Positions 52,801 through 62,974 are shown, counted from the stretch's first letter. The stretch: DNA of 64,000 nt from Aurelia coerulea (GCA_039566865.1 CM076949.1:2766501-2830500), one strand, 5' to 3'. Translations and numbers: made by a program. The notes: generated by a model from the letters alone, not told the origin.

Positions 52801-55800
52801 TTATAAGGGTTGTGTCGGAAATTAAAGGCAGTCTGTCGTGCATCTGCTCGGCTGCAATAAAGTCAGAGCTCAACGCAACGGGTGTCTTTGTGAATCTGTA
52901 CAACACTTGAAACAAAGGAGCTTTGATCGTTAGTACTTTCATGGTACTTTCTACGGTCGTAGAAAGTCAGAAGGCTCACCAGCCATTCAATTCTCCTGTT
53001 CATTTTATTGTCCTTATCAGTCAATCAGATGTGTGACAGACTGCCTTTAAGTTGAAGCTTTTGAATCACTGTTGTTCAAAACAATTCGGTATTTTTTCAG
53101 ATTTACCGTTCAATGAAGCAACAAGACGTCTTTAAATCATCACTCAAATATGTCCTTTTTACGATCAAGAAAATCAGGTTCCCAGAGCAGTTGGACTGAA
53201 TTCATCCAAAACATAAATGACTAAACAAATTCTTTCATCAGAAACTTTTATCTTTTCCCTAATAATCCTTTCAGCAAACTTTAAAGGGATAGACATAGCT
53301 ATACTGAATGGCCGCTATATGTAGGCTAAAGAAAACGCCCATACATCCATTGTTTCTTTAGCTACACAACGAAACGGTACGCGTCAAAGTTATCAAATAC
53401 AATAGGCTATAATCTTAACTAGGACCGGGCCAGCCTTAACTATGTCCATTCCCTTTTAGGTCTTGGTACTTGCTACATTGATTTAGACTCAAAGTTTGGT
53501 CAAAATTATACGGCTCAGAGAAATCATAAAATGGCGCAGAGTGTACGGTTTACCCTGGCTCATATCTCACCCCAAAGCTTCCTAAACTCTCTCTTCAGTA
53601 TCAGCACAACAGTAGCCTGGGCGCAGACTAGACTTATTTCTTTTGCGAGAGATTTCTCCTGCTTACACAACGACAGAGAACCTGCAAACATTTGAGGTAA
53701 GAGTAACATTTGCCTAACAACTTTCGAGTCCATGCTAAATTCCATTCTGGCGTTGCCTATCAATTTTGAAGGATATGATCAACAATTTGAAAGCGAGTGT
53801 TCTCCTTACATGGTCAAACAATAGGTCGCGCATGGCCATCGATCACGATATTTTGCGGAAAGTAGTTTGTGATTTTTCTCGCATTTCATGATTAATGAAA
53901 ATATAGACAAATTTGACTTTAACGAAAATCCGTTGTTTTGCAAAATGCCTGAAAATCGTCCGCAAATACTCGATCAACTGTTTACACAAAACGAAACAAA
54001 AGTACAATTTTTCACGGGTATCGTATGTCGTCTGCATATTTATTACCACGGGATCGAAAAGCTTCAGTATTTGAAAATTCATTTCCCGCAACTCTTGAGA
54101 GATATTAAGCGCCCTTGCGGATTGTTCTGTATGAGAAATTCCTTACGATTTGATGAAGTGGCCGTTTCGTCAAATCTGTTATTTTGCAACCAATGAATTT
54201 TCGCAACCACTGAACTGAAGAGTGTGGGACGAAACGCGTTTTTGGTTATTCAACGTTGTTCTTTATTGCAGTTACTTCTGAGTTACTAACTTATTTCTTT
54301 CCTTTCAGGTTTTAAGATTAATTCGTTTTTCTCTTGCAGGATTCAACTGTTTTCTCTCTAGTTACAGGTTTATTTTGGTTGTTATTCTTTCACAGAAGAT
54401 AACAGCCTTCTTTCTACAGATGACGGTGTTTTGTTGCGTTTATAGGTTTAATACGATGAGTCCGTTATTTAAGGCTATTCTCAATGAATTTTCATAAATT
54501 TGAGTTCAACTATTTTCTTTGCTCATAAAAATGCGAAAAGAATCACAGAACATTGAAGTCTTTCTGTAATCAACCAAACTTTGATTCTTCAAAACTGTCC
54601 AGTACTTTAGATTCTACGATTTTTCAAACGATTGAATTTTTTGCGCACCAGAGATCCATAAGTTTATTTTCGAGAAAAAACCTGACCAAGGTGACAGGTC
54701 GTTCAAACCTGAAGATGCTTCTTTTCTGGACTTTTCCTGAATGACACAGTACACACAGCAAGGTAACATATTGTTCGAAGTCACATAAAATTCAAATGAA
54801 AATTTACAGTTTTGACATGAAGTGCAAGGAATGATACTAGCTAAATATGAGTCGTTCTAAATTCTGCTTTTTGTCTTCAAAATCTATTTCATAGACACAT
54901 CTTAGTAGAAAAATTAGAAATAACGGTAACAGAAGAACTTGATTAATGTCAGTGCAATAAGTAAACAACATCGGAAGTAAAGTACGAGCATAACCCTGCT
55001 ATCGATATTACAAGTACGTATTTCACAGATAACCCGGATTTGCTAGACCAAAGATGGTCAATTGATGGTCTTTATGAAACCCTATCCGAAGCAATTTTAA
55101 CGTTTTGATGCTTGCATTTAAAATAACACAGTAACTCGTTACATCACATTAAAAAATGCCTTACTGCAAGACAACCATAGTTTGGTTGCAAAAAAAAAAC
55201 GAAATAGCATTTTAAGCTACTGCAGAGAAAGAGCCACTATCAAAAGCAACACAATCTAATGACTTAGTATCTGTGCCAACAGGAAAAATCGAGCAAAACA
55301 GGTTAAAAGAACAAGCTGCCACCTTGCTGTAAATACATTATCATACAGGTAATTACAAAGTGGTATACAGACCTCAATGATCAGAAGGACGTATTCCACG
55401 TTGCAATAAAAGCCACAGAGAAGACAACAAAGACAGATTTGATATGCAATTTATTCTTGATGTCGTATCAAAATATAACCAATCTTACACGATTGCACAT
55501 AGAAAAAGCAAAGATTGTTAATTACATTCAAAGCCATGCTGGATTAGTTGTTGCCGAATTTGACGCGTAAAATCATAAGGGCCAAAGTTTTGGTGGCAAA
55601 ATATCTCTTAGATTTTTGTAGTCAACAATTAAGAAGACGCAGCAATGGAATTTAGTTTCTCTAGAAGCAGACCTTTAATTTTCCTCATTTTCAAGCGCTC
55701 TGATTTCTTTCTTACGGCCGTAATTATTCAAGATTCCCGAGGATTTCCATCTAATAATCCTAGTTGGATAAAATGTCCTGACACAAAGACATTTTTTGTC

Positions 55801-58800
55801 CACACTGATATGAAAGTAATCGGTCTAGAAACTGGCGCAATCAACTCCAAATTTAACAAAGAACCTAAGCAAAGAATTTGTACAGAAGACGAAACGAAAC
55901 ACCTATTCAAAAGCTGGGATGAATATGTCAGAAAAATTTCTATCTTTCTCCTGACATGTAATTTAGTTTCTCTAAACTCTTCTCCAGAAAAATTATGCGT
56001 CTAACTCTAACTAAACTGCACACTAGGCTCCATCCTTTTTCTGCCTCAGGTCGCAAGATATTGACATATAAATATATTCACCTGAAGTAATTGAAGGAGG
56101 GTCTTGGCCTTAATCGTATTTGAATCGCACGGAAATAAAACCTTAAATATCCTAAAAAATGTTCTTTGAGCATGTTTTCATTGACCGATCAGTTGAAACG
56201 ACAGGATGGTTGAAGATAGGAGGTACCATTTATTCCAAAGACGATGCAGGATTTTCTACCCAGGCGCTTGGATACCCCCAATGAAACGGTCCCCTCCCCT
56301 CTTATGCTACCCATGTTATTATAATCGGGAGGCACATGCATGCTGGGGAATTTGAACATTAACGCGCTATACATTTCTAACCTATGACCGAGACACACTC
56401 CGCGTATACATAGGCGCATGAGCTGGGGAATTTGAACATTAACGCGCTATACATTTCTAGCCTATGACCGAGACACACTCCGCGTATACATAGGCGCATG
56501 AGCTGGGCTCGCGTTACACGACCTGTGGGCGCGATTTCTTGAGCTACTTCTACTGGAAGTTCTTGAACTGCTTCGACTAGATTGCCTTGGAGATCGTCCT
56601 ACTCTTGCTTCAGAACTAATTGATCTATTTTCTCTACTATGACCGGTTTCACCTTGCTGGTGGCAAACCTTTGTGGTCTGCCTGTTAGACTCTAGTTCAA
56701 TTGGACCGGTCTGGTTTTGACCGCCCATAACCACATCAATATCTTCATCACCGTTCGTATTTTGAGCATCCTCAACTTCGATAACCTCGTACGATGACCG
56801 GTCATCATTCGGCTGGTTATCACCGTTGCTCATAACCTTGGCTATTCGCATTTTGAGTTTATTCATTGCAGCCTTAGTAGAAGATGTTTTTGGACTAGGC
56901 ACCTGGTCATATGATTCGTCTCTTGCGTATGTGAAGAACATGTCATCCTCCTCAGCGGCATTTTTTCGCTCCTCTGCTTCTTTCTTTGCTTGTAGATGTT
57001 CAAGTTCCCAGTCCTTCTTGGCAAGCTCAACTTGTTTCTACGGATAAATGATGAGGTAATTTCAGGTTACTTAACGGAAAGAACGCTGCACAATTTCCTT
57101 CTTAAAGGGGCTCCGTCTCCAAACCCTACACAAATCTGTAAACACAATTGTTTTAAGCACGTGTCCATTGTTTTCTGCTGTTTGTTTGCTGGCCTCACCA
57201 AAGCCATTAAAAACTAACCATCAAAAATCCACTTACATCCTAGCAATCGTACGAGGTATGAATATTTGATTTGTTCCTCTGTGGAGTACAAAGATTTATC
57301 TTCAAAATCACGCTTTTATTTTGAAAAAAAGATGAAGTCTGTGTGATACTGCCTTTCAAAAACTACAAAATCACCATATTCGACAAAAATTTGGACACAG
57401 ACTCCCGAAGTCTGACAGCACAGATTTTGTGCGATCTCAAGGAGGCCTCTGAATGGATGAAAGCCATTCCAAAGGTTGTAACGAGATCGCTTACTATGGG
57501 CTAACAGCCAGTTACCTTATGGTATACAGGAACCATAAGGCTTGGTAAAGTTAGCCATGATATACGATTAACACAGAAAAACTCTATGGCAAAAGGATTT
57601 GTAAGATGAAAAATTCGTAGTTTACCTCGGCATCCTCAATTTCTTCTGTATTGTAATATTCACAAGTCGATTCCAAGAACTTCACGGCAAATCTTTCAAT
57701 TGGTGTAAGCTACGAAAGGGTAATATAACATTCAAATTGACTGACTAATAGCCTTGTTATGACTAAGCTTCATCTGCCTGTATGCAGTTAAATTTCCCAT
57801 GTAATTTTTATTTGGTTGACTTTGTCTTGAATCTAAAGTCTGTCTCACATCAGATGTCAGGTCAGATTTGCCAAAACGTAAAATTACTCTTTCAAATGCA
57901 TGCATAAAATTCTCAATGTTTTTTTATCCAATGCCGATATTTTCACCTGAAGATTTGTAAGTAGCCTGCCATTATGTTATGTAGATTGTAAATATTAATT
58001 CTGAGACATCTTTGTAAATTATATCGTAAATAGTTGGTATTAATTAGTTTTCTACAACTATTGTCACACCAACTGTAAATAATGATTATGATTTGATTTG
58101 ATTTGATCTTAACACCAGAGAGACTTTAAGTGCATGTGCACACCAAATGATGCATCAATTATTATTTAAATGTTTTCAAAATCAAAGTAAAAAATTGTTT
58201 TCCTTTAAAAGATCTTTACGGATGATAACATATGCCTTAAGTGCTGGATATACAACGAAATTCTGTACAAGAAAAAGTCTCTCCAACAAAACATGGAATT
58301 TCTTTGATAAATTTCAAATGGCAGAATTCACGAAATTTCTCAAATTTAGCTTCTTGCATAACTCCCCGTAGCAAATATCCTTGATAAGAGAACTACAAAT
58401 AAAAGCAGTACGAATACCTCCGTCAGAAAAATGGTGCAATTATTTCTTACCTCCTTATCCAAATTTGCTAATTCTTCTTCCACTTTTGATAATCCTTCCT
58501 CGTTGTCGTCCTAGCCAGAGAAACAAATAAATTCAGGAAACGGGGATAAAAATCAACTGATATAATCAATTAATTACTGTACATTTAGGTTCTTTATCAC
58601 AGCAAAATCTATAAGGACAGCACGATACCGAAGTTCGCTGACATGCCATAAAATTCTGGTGTCGATCCTTTCGAGAGAGGCACTCTAATATTTAAGGAAG
58701 CTGTTCTTGTCTTTGGAGGAGGCCAAGAAAATGCGTCAGAATAAATCCCGAGAAAACAGAATCCTAAATAAGAAATTCTAAATGTCTCTTATTAAAGATT

Positions 58801-61800
58801 GCCACTTTGCCACTCCCCAAGTGAGGTCCACATTTATTTGCGATTTTTAAGGCATTCGTTTTTAAACGTCAACTATCTTTCATAATATAATCAGCAGAAT
58901 CAACCAACAATGTCGCTTTTCAATTGTATTAAATTCAACGCAATGATAGACTTGCAATCACATAACATTGAGCAGCTGAAGTACTTTGTTGAAGTAAGTC
59001 AACAATTGCCAGCAATCGCATTTGAGTTCGTAAACATTTAGGTATCGTTGAAAGATTGTATGCACGCTTTCACCCTTTTGCAGTTAAGGTTTATGTGTAG
59101 GGCCCCAAGTCATTGCAAGACAAGTTACTGACAAAGATGAATATCGCAACGACCACGAAGAAGAATATTTTGAAGCTCAATTACATTTGATACAGATAGG
59201 TGGAGAGGCTCAAAAAGAAGTTACCTACAGATCAGACTTAGATTGGAGATAGGGGCAATTCTAGAGAGGACAGTTCAGAACAAAGCCAGCTTGAGGGAAT
59301 ACTGTGAAAAAAGAGGGTAAGTAAAAGAGAGGAGAGCTAACAGGCTAAAGGTCTGTCTCGAAAACTTACGTCAGCTTTGATGGGCACATTCTCATTAAAC
59401 TCCGCCATTTCCGCAACTTGTTCAGCTTTTGCTGTCGAGGCTGCTCGCACGTCTTGTTCATCCTCTGCTTTGAATAAAGCTTGCTCAAATGCCGCCATTT
59501 TCTTCTTCTCAGTTTTGCCACTTGGTGTTTCGGGTGCAGGGGTGTCAACACTCTCTACCTCTATGACTCCTTCTTTTGTCTCAATTGCACTGACTCTCTC
59601 GGCAGCTTTGATTTCCTCTTTTTCTTTATTCAGAGTGAACAGATCTTTCAGCGTATTCTATGATGATGAAAATAGTATATTTTTAGAGATTGGGAAATTC
59701 AGGGAATGGGAAATTCAGGGATTGGGAAAAACTGAAGGACAGTGTTGAAGATTTATGAGTTTGGAAAGAGTGGAAATATCGAAGAGATGTATGTATCTAA
59801 GGTAGCAAAGTCTACTCATTTAGCATCTATAGGAAAAATGCTGCTTTGGTTGTCCTTAACACTCACAGCTGTCACAATACTAATTTCTTTATTTGTTTAA
59901 GGTTGGCTTCTTGTCTAGCTGATGCTAATTAACACAAAGGAAAAGCTAAGGGGCTAAAAAGTGACTGTACTCCCCAAAAAACACGTTTTTAAGGAGAAGA
60001 CATTTATCTAATCCTTAGAGATGTTCTATAAAAGCCTTTCAGGCCACAAAATAATATAACATTTTTAGAATTTTTGCTACATCTTATGAACGCCTTCTTC
60101 TGAGATGTTCTACTAACTGTTAAATTTCAAATAACTAAACGTATCAAAGGTACTGTATATTGCTCTGGGGACCAACATGTCAATAAAATTGACACGAGGT
60201 TTGTAAATGGCAACATTTGATTTTGCTAACAAAACAAAGTTGCTTTGAATAAACCTTCAAAGAACTTCCAGAAGTTAGCATGGAGAAATTTACCATGTAG
60301 AATTAAAAATCGATACGGATTTTGAGTGTCTTAGCTGAAAGCAAGATGAAACTGCCGGTTACCTTTTTGAAGAATGCAGTATTGAAATTTCCCCCTTCGA
60401 TAGCAATGTCGCCAAGAATGCGTTTCTCGTTAGCTTTTTTCAGAATATTTTCCTCCACTGTTTGCTCGCAAATCAATCTAGAAAATAAATAGACCCAAGA
60501 GACCATTATAAACCACTGATCTTGCATCAACATACACAAGCACCAACATGACATATAAACGGGATACGAAAAAGGTTCACAATTTAAAAACAACGGAAAA
60601 GGACACAAAGTTGAGCAAATATAATGCAAACCAGGCATATCTTATGCAGAAACTGAAGAGAACTGTAGTAAAAACTTGATCATTGTGAAGCTGTTAGCAC
60701 AGTAACTGCATGAATCAAAATAATGAAACTGGACTCTTTAACAGTAAAATTTTTGCAATTCATCAAAACATTGTCAAACAAGCATCAATCAAAAGCTCGA
60801 AAAATGGAATTTGAATTTGGTTGGAATTGTTCGTTTAAAATCATCTCAAAATAAATTTTGTGCGAGCGGAAAGCCCTGTTCTTTCTAATTTGAAATAAAC
60901 ACACACATTTGAAAAATTGACACTCTTTCTCTGAGCTTTCAACTTGAGACGAGTCATTCAAATTTTCAAGTCTAAAGCGCTATTTCTCAATCTAAATTTC
61001 GGGAATGTTTTAGTTACCTGTATATGTGTACATCCCTAGTTTGACCGATTCGATGACATCTATCTTGCGCCTGTGCATCCATAGTTGGATTCCAATCACT
61101 ATCATAAAAGATGACAGTATCAGCTCCAGTCAGATTGACACCAATTCCTCCACTTCGTGTTGACAAGATGAAAACAAATATTCTTGAATCTTGGTTGAAT
61201 CTTTCCATAAGTATCTGGAAATAGAACGAGATGTTGATGTTCAAGTGAGTGTAACAATATATAGTGCAAAATCCGACTGGACGACTAGAAACTGCAAGAA
61301 AGCTAAGTCCTTGCATTTAAATGTAGAGTCGTGCTCTCGTGATTCAAATTGTTTCGTATCTTAAGGATTCCTAACGATAAAACTTCTTAGGCCTAGTTTA
61401 AACATCGTTTTTTTGCCTTGTTTAAAAACTTGATTTAAACATCGTTTTATGTTAAATTTAATCGACACTTAGAAGTTTTAGCAACATCTATTAAATTCGA
61501 CACGGCAAAAAACGATGTTTCAACTGGGCCTAAGTTTTAGCCCGACTATTTACAGTGTGACTATTTGTAAAGAGCACGCCCTGAATATGCAATAGCTTTC
61601 TTCAAAATTTGAACCATACATTTTCTTTCAATTTCACGACAAAACACTGTTACAACTGGGACTGAATTCATGGCTGTTTTGAAACCTTTTCTATCAACAA
61701 TAATTTGTAGCAAATATTATTGTGGTGATTTAGCAAAGGAGCTGTAGCAACAACTCATGTCATGAGCCACAAGCAAATAACAAGAAAATTAAGCAACTTA

Positions 61801-62974
61801 ACAAACCTGTCGCTGTTCCACTTTAGTTGTGCCATCTAATCGCAAATAAATATGACCATGATAAGTCAAGAACTTCTCTAAGATATCCAGCATTCTCGTC
61901 ATTTGAGTGAAGATTAACGCCCTAGAACAAATATACGAAAGGCTACAATCAAGGGTCCAGGTTCTAACTAAAAGGGCTTGTGTGTTGCCTTCGTGTTTTG
62001 TTTTATCCCTTGTATTGCTGTATATTTTATATATCATGAAGTTGTATTGCAAATTGTAAGTGCCGTTCTTGGTGTAGGCCAGATGACCTTGTGTCTTCTT
62101 ACACCAAGAGCGGTACAGTAGTAATGTATTTAGGTTAATTAGTTTTAATCTATTATGCCAAATAAAAATAAATGCAAAAAAACAAGGGCTTAACATCTTG
62201 CCTATAAGATTAGCGCACTTCAAAAGGGGATAAATATGAATGTGCATCATCAATAAAATTTCAATAATTAATATGATTTCAGAATATGAGAATCAGGCTA
62301 TAAACAAAAAACCTAAAATTCCTAAGATTTTGAGCAGACAAACAGTAAAACAATGTACATATACAACCGTCCATTCCTAAACTCCAACACTTCTAGCCCT
62401 TCTTTGGGTGGCGTCAAAAGATAGCAGCTTTTATAAAACATGTCAACAATTGCTTTTTCCTACCTGTGTTTATCTGGCTTCAACATCCGAAGTAAAACAG
62501 CTAATGTTTGCAGCTTTCCTAAAATGGAACAAACGTTTTAGCAAATCAAGAATGTACAGATCTACAAAGTTTACAAAAAACCCTATGAGTCTTCTCTTAT
62601 CAGCTACGCAAATACATGCCCGAACCTTTCTTCGATAAAACCATTACAGGATATGCCGCAAGTCCAGTCCTCGAACACGCTTATTCGAGGAATTAAGGTA
62701 GAGATAAACCACAAAGGTGAATGAATAGAAACGTGAACAATTTAAAGATAAAAACGAGATTTAAGACATACCACAGTCATATTGAATCAGCCTCGTTTCA
62801 GGGAACTGAACCCTCATTTGACGCTCTAGTTTCCAAGTTGGCTTCAACAAGGGTACAACACACCTTGCCACTGTGCTTTCCATTTCTTTTCGTTTGTTTA
62901 GCCACGACGGAGGAGGATGAGAGACATGGAAATCTATGTGAGGAGCTTCCACCGATGGAGTCACGAATGCAAAC
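34732..62974 (-). CDS. EP400: EP400/Domino SWR1-class chromatin-remodelling ATPase, 3' half, 27 exons
   Basis: EP400/p400 is the ATPase scaffold of the nuclear TIP60/NuA4 complex and exchanges H2A.Z. Minus-strand exons: 62974-62772, 62518-62464, 61921-61807, 61214-61018, 60477-60363, 59657-59370, 58510-58451, 57709-57626, 57037-56903, 52316-52281, 51321-51197, 49655-49511, 49328-49284, 47869-47741, 47294-47247, 46641-46576, 46216-46077, 44867-44702, 43864-43781, 41547-41478, 40777-40623, 40180-40031, 39891-39597, 38857-38511, 37571-37259, 36162-35942 and 35145-34732. Phases agree throughout, assuming the GTTGGT donor at 40622. Helicase C-terminal motifs, the MP-WTPPTPP segment, SANT, the [10 protein letters not shown] segment and a poly-Gln C-terminus occur in the same order as in vertebrate EP400. 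The N-terminal half (HSA, ATPase lobe 1) lies beyond 64000. The final TGA/TAA is at 34732. Confidence 0.92.
36765..36821. repeat. Perfect 19-bp inverted repeat with 19-base loop
   Basis: GTACCATCCATAGTGAAGA at 36765-36783 and its exact complement at 36803-36821, in an EP400 intron. Confidence 0.9.
37066..37228. mobile_element. 163-bp MITE in EP400 intron
   Basis: Ends AAACCCCATTTACACTATGC / GCATAGTGTAAACGGGGTTT; sub-terminal inverted copies of ATACGGCA. Lies 31 bp from the donor of exon 37571-37259. Confidence 0.78.
38175..38395 (-). mobile_element. tRNA-derived SINE copy in EP400 intron
   Basis: On the minus strand the sequence has GCGGGGATGGCTCAGTGGTA (A box) and GGTTCGAGTCC (B box), then a body shared with 21380-21560, including the hairpin-like GAGAGTTGGCGACTCTC (written on +). 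Confidence 0.7.
40461..40526. repeat. Perfect 31-bp inverted repeat with 4-base loop
   Basis: Arms 40461-40491 and 40496-40526 are exact complements (AAGTTCAAGAAGCACTATCC ...), loop CAGA. Lies in an EP400 intron 97 bp from exon 40777-40623. Confidence 0.93.
40886..41072. mobile_element. MITE, family F, EP400 intron copy
   Basis: Ends AATAGACCTTTAAGCTATTC / AGAACAGCTAAAAGGTACATT; the middle has GCGAGGTTCGATCGAGTGGC. Relatives: 1064-1226, 1632-1818 and 15395-15570. Confidence 0.72.
41679..42774. mobile_element. TA-flanked MITE interrupted by a second MITE
   Basis: Ends CAGTAGAAACCCGTATATAA and TTATATGCGGGTTTATACTG flanked by TA (41677-41678, 42775-42776). The interior is split by the element 42079-42697. 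A short intact relative is 51923-52081. Confidence 0.82.
42079..42697. mobile_element. 619-bp TA-flanked fold-back MITE nested in 41679-42774
   Basis: Ends CCGGGTGACCCAGAAAAAAG and its complement, flanked by TA (42077-42078, 42698-42699). The two halves are nearly complementary along their whole length, so the transcript would form a long hairpin. Confidence 0.87.
43230..43515 (-). repeat. Interspersed repeat, family D, inverted copy
   Basis: Reverse-complement copy containing GAAGATAAATCTTTGTACTT and ending GGCGACGGAGCCCC. Confidence 0.65.
43540..43670 (+). mobile_element. SINE 3' fragment
   Basis: It matches the second half of the SINE at 49036-49272 (CGTCCTTCGCAAGGGACG, then GTTAAACTAGG, ending AAAATAAATTACTGA). 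Confidence 0.65.
44211..44658. mobile_element. MITE with G-run/C-run termini in EP400 intron
   Basis: Ends CCCGGGGGGGGG...GTACTCCCATTATGGCCT and the complementary ATGGGAGTACCCCCCCCC; interior words GGACCATTTGGTAG repeat. It lies 43 bp from the exon 44867-44702. Confidence 0.75.
44702..46641 (-). CDS. EP400: EP400 exons after SANT (KPPLKPV ... [12 protein letters not shown])
   Basis: Exons 46641-46576 (basic, [11 protein letters not shown]), 46216-46077 ([13 protein letters not shown] ... [13 protein letters not shown]) and 44867-44702 ([14 protein letters not shown] ... [18 protein letters not shown]) parallel vertebrate EP400, which reads PPIKPLLGMNPFQKNPKHAS and [14 protein letters not shown] in the same order. 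Confidence 0.88.
46800..47040 (+). mobile_element. Fragment of a non-LTR retrotransposon (C-terminal end of reverse transcriptase ORF)
   Basis: The plus strand reads [21 protein letters not shown], then [21 protein letters not shown] and, after a stop, [11 protein letters not shown]. The YNTRN...LHIPR...F..SG...WN.IP pattern is typical of the C-terminus of CR1/L2-type LINE ORF2 proteins in marine invertebrates. No RT core motifs are present, so it is a 3' remnant. Confidence 0.7.
47247..49328 (-). CDS. EP400: EP400 SANT/Myb-like domain exons
   Basis: Exons 49328-49284, 47869-47741 and 47294-47247 encode [15 protein letters not shown], then [34 protein letters not shown] and [16 protein letters not shown]. 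The three tryptophan-containing helices of a SANT domain follow the EP400 pattern (PEWLISEDWALLQ / NWDLVSDVVN / CRNRYENVIIPREEG). SANT domains of EP400 inhibit or modulate TIP60 acetyltransferase. The intron 47295-47740 carries the ISWI fragment. Confidence 0.92.
47392..47640 (-). pseudogene. ISWI-type (SMARCA1/5-like) ATPase fragment in an EP400 intron
   Basis: The minus strand reads [18 protein letters not shown], then [31 protein letters not shown] and DAWFSPEDE before a stop. This is lobe-1 motif II-III sequence of ISWI ATPases, where motif III is LLLTGTPLQNN; here Gly is Asp and the second Asn is Ile. Upstream a VVDE stretch (about 47642-47653) is separated by a 5-base slip, so the DEAH box is broken. 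EP400 itself has a quite different sequence here and this piece lies downstream of its helicase exons, so it is not an EP400 exon. It sits in the intron between the two C-terminal SANT exons. Confidence 0.82.
47950..48468. mobile_element. 519-bp fold-back element with 9-bp TSD
   Basis: Arms of about 200 bp are inverted repeats starting AACAAGAGCAGATTTTG. GCTCAAAGG stands exactly at both outer edges (47941-47949 and 48469-48477). A related element lies at about 22848-23353. Non-coding; a 9-bp duplication suggests mobilisation by a Mutator-like transposase. Confidence 0.82.
49036..49272 (+). mobile_element. Second tRNA-derived SINE family, full copy with A-rich tail
   Basis: It begins GGGGTGAGTGGCCGAGCGG, a tRNA(Ser/Leu)-like A box, has a body ending AAAATAAATTACTG and an A10 tail. 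The 3' part (CCGTCCTTCGGAAGGGACG onward) recurs at 43540-43670. Confidence 0.7.
50138..50279 (-). pseudogene. Duplicated EP400 exon ([14 protein letters not shown]) lacking a donor
   Basis: This is nearly identical to 60363-60503, including about 25 bp of upstream intron and the acceptor (TTTCTAG|ATTG). The translation repeats [18 protein letters not shown] and [11 protein letters not shown]. The donor is lost: AAAAAG is followed by TTCATACT instead of GTAACC. It lies in the intron 49656-51196, out of order with respect to the helicase. Confidence 0.85.
50587..51132. mobile_element. 546-bp TA-flanked MITE
   Basis: Ends CCGGGTGTCCCAAAACCCAA and the complementary TTGGACACCCGG, flanked by TA (50585-50586, 51133-51134). 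Similar terminus to 42079-42697, so probably the same mariner-like superfamily. It sits about 65 bp from the EP400 exon 51321-51197. Confidence 0.85.
51197..52316 (-). CDS. EP400: EP400 exons encoding MP-WTPPTPP segment
   Basis: Exons 52316-52281 ([12 protein letters not shown]) and 51321-51197 ([19 protein letters not shown] ... [18 protein letters not shown]) match the proline-rich stretch between the post-helicase coiled coil and SANT domain of EP400. They join in phase to 49655-49511 ([20 protein letters not shown]), a basic segment just before SANT. Confidence 0.9.
51923..52081. mobile_element. 159-bp TA-flanked MITE
   Basis: Ends CAGTAAAAACCCGCGTATAA and TTATACGCGGGTTTTTACAG with TA at both sides. 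Short relative of 41679-42774. Confidence 0.85.
52317..56461. other. Long EP400 intron, mostly unassigned
   Basis: Open frames at 53560-53763 (-), 53888-54196 (+) and 55645-56004 (+) have partly coding-like composition but no recognised domain. No clear terminal inverted repeats were found. The AATAAA at 56234-56229 (-) may serve a short EP400 isoform. Confidence 0.45.
56342..56501. repeat. 80-bp tandem duplication (two copies)
   Basis: Units 56342-56421 and 56422-56501 start GCTGGGGAATTTGAACATTA and differ by a single A/G. The second unit contains the stop codon of the SR-rich read-through ORF. Confidence 0.9.
56462..56902 (-). CDS. Read-through extension: possible short EP400 isoform with Ser/Arg-rich C-terminus
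   Basis: If the donor at 56902 is not used, the EP400 frame stays open for 146 codons to a stop at 56462-56464. The extension has an acidic part ([18 protein letters not shown]) and then an SR-rich tail ([19 protein letters not shown]). An AATAAA on the minus strand at 56234-56229 lies about 230 bases after the stop. The product would keep the ATPase but lack SANT and poly-Gln domains. Drosophila Domino makes two isoforms differing in just this way. This is inference from frame length and the poly(A) signal; intron retention by chance is the alternative. Confidence 0.45.
   Translation of the reverse strand: MPSPKTSSTKAAMNKLKMRIAKVMSNGDNQPNDDRSSYEVIEVEDAQNTNGDEDIDVVMGGQNQTGPIELESNRQTTKVCHQQGETGHSRENRSISSEARVGRSPRQSSRSSSRTSSRSSSRNRAHRSCNASPAHAPMYTRSVSRS
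56903..57037 (-). CDS. EP400: EP400 exon [20 protein letters not shown] ... [12 protein letters not shown]
   Basis: Acceptor TTATCCGTAG at 57038; the coiled-coil-like segment leads to [12 protein letters not shown], equivalent to the LFTYTREDAYN stretch of vertebrate EP400. The donor GACCAG|GTGCCT at 56902 joins in phase to the exon at 52316 ([12 protein letters not shown]). The frame also continues open past the donor to 56462 (see the read-through entry). Confidence 0.82.
57100..57415 (+). repeat. Interspersed repeat, family D, EP400 intron copy
   Basis: The best-preserved copy, starting GGGGCTCCGTCTCCAAA and including AGTACAAAGATTTATCTTC. Confidence 0.65.
59370..59657 (-). CDS. EP400: EP400 linker exon (acidic/charged, [10 protein letters not shown] motif)
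   Basis: The exon begins [20 protein letters not shown], has a Glu/Thr/Pro-rich middle and ends [18 protein letters not shown]...[13 protein letters not shown]. The [10 protein letters not shown]...AEFNEN block is a recognisable feature of SWR1/SRCAP/EP400 proteins downstream of the ATPase domain. Donor GTAAGT at 59369. Confidence 0.88.
60363..60477 (-). CDS. EP400: EP400 exon after motif VI ([14 protein letters not shown]), genuine copy
   Basis: The exon reads [18 protein letters not shown] followed by [17 protein letters not shown] and ends in a proper donor (AAAAAG|GTAACC), with acceptor TTTTCTAG. It matches the EP400/SRCAP brace region after motif VI. A second, donor-less copy lies at 50138-50252. 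Confidence 0.92.
61018..62974 (-). CDS. EP400: EP400 exons encoding helicase C-terminal lobe (motifs IV-VI)
   Basis: The four exons 62974-62772, 62518-62464, 61921-61807 and 61214-61018 read [87 protein letters not shown] and [14 protein letters not shown]. The last contains the arginine-finger motif VI ([11 protein letters not shown]); [12 protein letters not shown] is motif V. All catalytic residues expected of this lobe are present. The proline-rich [16 protein letters not shown] part of the first exon matches the EP400 segment preceding lobe 2. Confidence 0.93.
61386..61534. mobile_element. MITE, family C, in EP400 intron
   Basis: Ends CTTAGGCCTAGTTTAAACAT / GATGTTTCAACTGGGCCTAAG minus one base; shares AGAAGTTTTAGCAACATCTA with 22136-22479. 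Confidence 0.78.

Noticed and set aside
55645..56004. 119-codon plus-strand frame in an EP400 intron
   Set aside because: Partly coding-like but no domain, no splice context and no neighbouring exon; noted only in the intron description.
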